DNA of 64,000 bases. It comes from CAVTWD01 sp963738325 (lineage in GTDB: Bacteria > Actinomycetota > Acidimicrobiia > Acidimicrobiales > Ilumatobacteraceae). A program made the position numbers and the translations under genes. The first letter of the stretch is position 1; each line of letters begins with the position of its first letter. Positions 59,214-64,000 of the stretch are shown here, piece after piece. Below the pieces are notes generated by a model that was given only the letters and a program-made list of their open reading frames with translations, did no database searches and was not told where the DNA came from. Location: the NCBI GenBank assembly GCA_963738325.1, contig CAVTWD010000017.1, positions 653,504-717,503 on the forward strand, given 5' to 3'.

Positions 59214-62200
59214 ATGATGACGATCGCCAAGCTCCGCGTCGGCCAAGAGGCCTACCAGCTGTCCGGGGTGGCCCAGTCCCTCGACGCCTACTACACCGGC
59301 GCCGGCGAGGCCAGCGGCGTGTGGGTCGGCGGTGGCGCCGAACGGCTCGGCCTGGACGGCGAGGTCGACCCCGATGACCTGCGCGCCGTGCTCGCCGGCC
59401 TCGGGCCGGGGTGGGGCGGGTTGACGCCGAACGGGCAGCCGCCTCGCCCGCATCCTCGCCGGGTGCCGGGGTTCGATCTGACGTTCAAGGCGCCGAAGTC
59501 GGCGTCGGTCCTCTACGCCGTGTCCGACGACCCACGCGTCCAGGGGGCGGTGATCGAAGCGGGTGAGGCGGCGATGCGGGCGGCGGTGGGCTGGTTGGAG
59601 CGCGAGGCGATCAAGGTGCGGCGCGGGTCGCACAACCAGGCGTGGCTGGCCGCCCACGCCGGCGAGCCCGGTGCCGGGCCGCGGTGGCTGGCCGACGTCG
59701 GGGGTGGTGGCGGCGTCGTTCCGGCATCGCACCTCCCGGGCCGGTGACCCGTTCCTGCATTGGCATGTGCTGGTCGCCAACATGGCCGAAGGCGCCGACG
59801 GCCGGTGGAGTGCCCTGTACGGGGCCGATCTGTACCGCCACGCCCGGGCTGCCGGGGAGCTGTTCCAGACGGTGTTCCGTGACGAGCTGACGGCGTCGCT
59901 GGGGGTGGAGTGGCGGCCCGGTCGCCACGTCCCCGAGATCGCCGGCATCCCCCAGGCGCTGCTCGACGGGTTCTCGAAGCGGTCGCAGGAGGTGGAGGCG
60001 TGGCTGGCCGCCACCGGCACACCCGACACGCCCGAGGGTCGCCAGGCGGCGGTGCTGGCCACCCGCCGGCACAAGCCCGAGGTCGAGCACGAACGCTTCG
60101 ACGAGGGCTGGAAGGCCGAGGCCGAGGCGGCCGGGTGGGGACCGGATGCCGCCGAGCGGCTCGTGGGGTGGTCCCAGCAGCGCGCCGGCACCGTCGCCGA
60201 CGGGTGGTGGCGGCTCGACACGATCGTCTTCGACGAGCACGGCACGGCGCAGCGCGTCGAGCGGGTCGTCGATCCGGAGGAGTGGATCGCCGACCTGCTG
60301 CGCACCGAGCTGACCGCCACCGCATCGACGTTCACCGACGCCGACCTGATCCGGGCCGTCGCCGCCCGGCAGGGCCACGGTGCGACGGTGGAGACGGTGG
60401 AGCGGATCGCCGACCGGGTCCTCGCCTCCGACCAGGTGCTCGCCGTCGCCACCGGGCCCGGGGAGCCGGCGCGATGGACGAGCCGCGAGCTGGTCGAGGT
60501 CGAGGCCCGGTTCCTCGCCGCGGTGACCGCACCGGCCCGGTTCGCCCCGCTCCCCCAGTTCGCCGTCGAACGAGCCGTGACTGGCCGGTCGCTGGGCGAC
60601 GACCAGCTGGCCGCCGTCGCCACGATCACCGCGGCGACGCAGCCGGTGGCGGTGCTGGTCGGCCCGGCCGGGACCGGCAAGACGTTCACCCTCGACGCCG
60701 TCCGTGCCGCCTTCGAGCTGGCCGGGCATCGGGTGGTCGGGGCGGCCCCGTCGGCCCGGGCGGCGATCGAGCTGTCCGCCGGTGCCGGCATCCCGGCCCG
60801 GACGCTGCATTCGTTGCTCGACCAGTGGCGCAGCGGCTACGACGCCCCGCAGCCGGGGTCGCTGCTGGTGGTGGACGAGGCGGGGATGGCCGACGTGCGC
60901 ACCCTCGAGGCGGTCGTCACCGGCCAGGTCGCCGCCGGGGGCAGGGTGTTGCTGGCGGGTGATCACCACCAGCTGCCCGAGGTCGGCGCCGGGGGCGGGT
61001 TCGCCGCCGCCACCGTGCAGGCCGGCTGTGTGGCCGAGCTGAGCGTCAACCGCCGCCAACGCCAACCGTGGGAACAGGCCGCCCTGACCGACCTGCGTGA
61101 CGGGTCGGTCGCCCGCGCCGTCGAGGCCTACCTCACCCACGGGCGCGTCGTCGTCACCGACACCCCGGAGACGATGATCGCCGCCGCCGTCGACCGCTGG
61201 TTCGCCGCCCGCGACGCCGGCCTGTCACCGGTGCTGCTGGCCGGCACCAACGACCTCGTCGAGCGGCTCAACCAGGCCGTCATCGCCCGCCTCACCGATA
61301 CCGGCGAGCTCGACGGCACCACCGTCGGGTTCGGGACCGGTGATGTTCCGGGTCGGTGAGCGGGTCGTCGTGCGGCGCAACAGCACCGAACACACCGTCG
61401 ACGGCCACGCGGTCGAGGTCGCCAACGGGCAAGCCGGCCACATCACCGCCATCGACCCCGGCGGGCTCACCGTCCGCCTGGATCGCGGTGCCGAGCTGGT
61501 GCTCACCGACCGGTACCTGCGCCGGGGCGGGCACCTCACCCACGCCTACGCGCTGACCACCCACCGGGCCCAGGGCGGCACCTGGGACCTGGCCATCGGC
61601 GTCGGCGCCGACGGCCTCTACCGCGAAGGCGCCTACGTCGAGCTGTCACGCGGCGCAGCGGAGAACTGGCTGGTGCTCACCGATCCCGAAGCCGCCCAAC
61701 TTCACCACGACGCCATGGCGGAGCTGGAACGCCACGACACCGGGCTCACGCCCCCGGACGACGAACCCGACGACACCCGCGACGAGCTGATCGAGCGCAT
61801 CAGCCGCTCCCACGCCAAGCAGCTCGCCCACAGCCTCGACCCCGACGTCGACGGCGTCGACCGCCTCGCCCGCACCGTCCCCCTGGCCGACCTCGAAGCC
61901 CACCTCGCCGTCGCCATGGCCGCGGAGCGGATCGCCACCGACACCCACGGCTTCGACGGCGCCGACCTCGCCGAGCGGATCGCCCGCATCGACCACATCG
62001 CCCGCCACCTCCGGATCGGCGGCCAGGTCAGCCCATCCGACCGGCACAACGTCGGCACCGTCACCGCCCTCGACGACACCGCCGGGCGGGTCACCGTCCA
62101 GTTCGTCGCCGCCGACGGCCGCCAAGCCACCCGCAGCTTCGACTGGGCCGACCTGCGCCTCATCAACGCCGGCGACCAGCGCACCCTGCCGGACGGCGCC

Positions 62201-63151
62201 CAGCAGCGCCTCGACACCATCACCGGCGACCTCACCGCCCGCATCGAGCAGTGGCAGGCCACCGTGCGCAGCCTCGGCGCCGAACCCGGCGACACCGCCC
62301 GCTACGCCCGAGCCGTCGACCGTGCCATCGAACGGCACGCCCACACGCTCAGCGCCGAACGGCCCGGCTGGCTCACCGGGCTGCTCGGCGACCGGCCCGC
62401 CGACGTGGCCGGCGCCACCACCTGGGACGACGCCGTCCACCAGATCGCCCACTGGCGGGCCCGCCACCAGCTCGCCGACCACACCGAAGGGCTCGGGCCT
62501 CGACCCCCCGACCCGGACCTGGCGGACGGTTGGGATGCGCTGCAGGCCCGGCTCGGGCTCACCCGCATCTGGCTCGCCGGCACCGACCGCATCCACCCCG
62601 CCGACACCATCATCCCCAGCCGCACCGAGCTGCTCGAACGTCGGGCGGAGCTGGACGGGATGCTCGCCGGCGCCCCCGCCGACTGGCGCACGACCATCAG
62701 CCAGCTCCGCAGCGGCCAGCTCAGCCTCGACGACACCGCCGACCTGCTCCAAGCAGCCCTGGACGGTCAGGCGGCCCGGCGGGACTGGATCATCGCCAAC
62801 TGGCCCCACGTCGTCGAGTACCAGGAGATCAACCGCACCCTCACCACCGCCACCTGGGGACCCGACCCCGGACTCCTCACCGACCTGCTCACCCGAGCCG
62901 TCAGCGACCCGCTCGCAACGTCGATCGAGCACGGCGAGCCGTGGCTGCGGGCCGCCCTCACCCGCATCGCCGACGGCGACACCACCCACCTCGACGACCA
63001 GGCCGTCAGCTACCTCGAAGACCTCGCCGCCTTCCGGGCCGATCACGGCATCGCCCCCTCGGCGCCCCTCGACCAGTCCTGGTGGTCCCCCGACCTCCCC
63101 GCCGCAGCCACCGTCGAGCACGTCTCGGTCGGTGACGGCCTGGAGCTGTGA
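59214..63151 (+). CDS. MobF-family relaxase-helicase (TrwC/TraI-like), two frameshifts
   Basis: About 1,312 residues. The relaxase domain has the Tyr pair in LDAYYTGAGEASGVW, KAPKSASVLYAV, and the HUH motif HRTSRAGDPFLHWHVLVAN. The RecD-like helicase has Walker A GPAGTGKTFTLDAVR, Walker B LLVVDEAGMAD, GDHHQLPEVGAGGGF, and TTHRAQGGTWD near the end. The C-terminus is helical. Frameshifts lie near 59715 and 61340. It nicks at oriT and unwinds DNA for conjugative transfer. No type IV secretion genes are in the window, so the element is probably mobilisable. The oriT is not identified. Confidence 0.92.
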
Positions 63152-63189
63152 GGACCTGCTCCTTCACCACGCCGAACAGCGCAGGCCGG

Positions 63190-63576
63190 TCAGATGCGAC
63201 GGTCGAGGCGCGGCTGGGGCGCGGCGAAGGGCTGGCTGTCGTTGAACCCGTCGGCCATCGCGGTCAGCCATGCCGCCAGGGCGGCGGAGAGCGCGTCGGG
63301 CAGCGTCGTGCCGTCGGGCGTGTCGGCCGGGGCGACCGCGGCGAGCAGACGCTCGATGGTCGAGCGCAGCGGGTCGGGGTCATGCCAGGGCAGGTCGACC
63401 ACCCGATGCGGCGGGAAGCCCGATCGCGGGTCGAGGTGCTCGGCGGTCCACCACCGGATGGCCTCGTCGAGGGCGTCCCACACCGTGAACCCCGGCCGGT
63501 GGACCGCGGCGAGGTAGTCGACGGCGCTCACCACCTCGAGCCACACCCCGCCGTGATCCGCACCCGGCTCGGTCAC
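63190..63576 (-). CDS. hypothetical protein next to the relaxase
   Basis: 128 residues, GVWLEVVSAVDYLAAVHRP then FTVWDALDEAIRWWTAEHLD and TLPDALSAALAAWLTAMADGFN. No family recognised; mostly helical and acidic, without membrane segments. GTG start overlaps the stop of the gene upstream (GTGA), and it converges on the relaxase gene. Confidence 0.65.
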   Translation of the reverse strand: MTEPGADHGGVWLEVVSAVDYLAAVHRPGFTVWDALDEAIRWWTAEHLDPRSGFPPHRVVDLPWHDPDPLRSTIERLLAAVAPADTPDGTTLPDALSAALAAWLTAMADGFNDSQPFAAPQPRLDRRI

Positions 63577-64000
63577 GGCTCCATCCCGGCGTCGTAGCCG
63601 ACCCCGGCCTCCACCAACTCGACCTCGTCCCGCGGCGCCGTCGGCGTGAGGTCCACGACGTTCGAGACGTCACCGGCGAGCACCGCGGTGACGTAGTCCT
63701 CGCCGGCACCGAGCACACCGACGGCGATCTCGTAGGTGGCGTCGACGTCGTGGTCGCAGCGCAGATGGACCGCCTCGATGGCCCGGTCGAGCGCGACCCC
63801 GGCCGAGGCGAACACCGCGGCGGCCTCGGCCGGGGCCAGCCCGTACCGTTCGGACAGCACGGCGAGATCCTCGGCGCCGGCCCGACGGGCCGAGTACGCG
63901 AACGCGGTGAGCGGGTCGTCGATGATCGTCGTCACCCCGACGGCGAACGTCTCCGGGGTCGGCGCGTGGGCGGCGAGATGGGCGACGGCCTGCGCCTCGT
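63573..64000 (-). CDS. hypothetical protein, truncated by the window edge
   Basis: At least 141 residues; the frame is open at the right edge (AQAVAHLAAHAPTPETFAVG). It contains DPLTAFAYSARRAGAEDLAVLSERYGLAPAEAAAVFASAG and ends EAGVGYDAGMEP. No family recognised. It is coupled to the next gene by a GTGA overlap. Confidence 0.6.
   Translation of the reverse strand, partial: EAQAVAHLAAHAPTPETFAVGVTTIIDDPLTAFAYSARRAGAEDLAVLSERYGLAPAEAAAVFASAGVALDRAIEAVHLRCDHDVDATYEIAVGVLGAGEDYVTAVLAGDVSNVVDLTPTAPRDEVELVEAGVGYDAGMEP

Noticed and set aside
1..64000. CRISPR array
   Set aside because: No regularly spaced repeat-spacer pattern was seen; the direct repeats found are short arrays at the att site and the 140-base structured copies.

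Overview
The window is high-GC DNA from an actinobacterium-like genome. Two predicted F420-dependent enzymes, a LuxR-type AAA regulator and a Pgl-type (type 2) BREX locus all point to Actinomycetota, possibly Acidimicrobiia. That placement is inference; no rRNA or marker gene is present. Many genes are split by single-base frameshifts although the protein sequence on either side is well conserved. The frameshifts are moderate in 1-22 kb, very dense in about 35-52 kb and sparse elsewhere, so I read them mainly as indel errors in the sequence. Gene spans below therefore run through frameshifts where the family match continues.

Region 1 (1-20.6 kb) looks like ordinary chromosome. It holds a UbiB/ABC1-like kinase end and a run of oxidoreductases: SDR, aldo/keto reductase, CDGSH Fe-S protein, and a molybdopterin/2Fe-2S dehydrogenase pair. 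An isochorismatase-like hydrolase and a LuxR AAA regulator overlapped with a thioredoxin-reductase-like flavoprotein and a LUD protein follow. Next come a DHA2 drug exporter, a Ddn-type deazaflavin protein and an ABC exporter. A second operon encodes a cyclic-nucleotide-binding/thioredoxin-reductase-like fusion, a UBP zinc finger, an SRPBCC protein and an F420 LLM oxidoreductase. The region ends in a chimeric scar that joins an alcohol dehydrogenase N-terminus to a TetR C-terminus.

Region 2 (20.9-22.4 kb) is an integration locus: a tyrosine integrase, a hairpin, the 3' part of tRNA-Gly(GCC), and direct repeats with 11-bp spacing on both sides.

Region 3 (22.6-52.7 kb) is a defence island. It carries a short Argonaute translationally coupled to a DUF4365-type nuclease/APAZ protein (SPARDA-like). 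A PIN toxin-antitoxin pair, an unknown membrane-tail protein and a complete type 2 BREX operon (pglW-pglX-pglY-pglZ-brxD-brxHI) follow. The BREX operon continues without a break into a small unknown gene and a very large GHKL-ATPase/DUF3883 protein. Almost every junction in this operon is a 1-4 nt start/stop overlap.

Region 4 (53-64 kb) is a mobilisation module: an ArdC-type antirestriction protein, small plasmid-type genes and SSB, a MobF relaxase-helicase, and a recombinase-in-trio (RIT) element inserted just upstream of the relaxase. A 140-bp structured repeat with a compensatory base-pair change sits upstream of successive genes of the ardC/ssb block. Regions 2-4 together look like an integrative mobilisable element whose cargo is antiviral defence.
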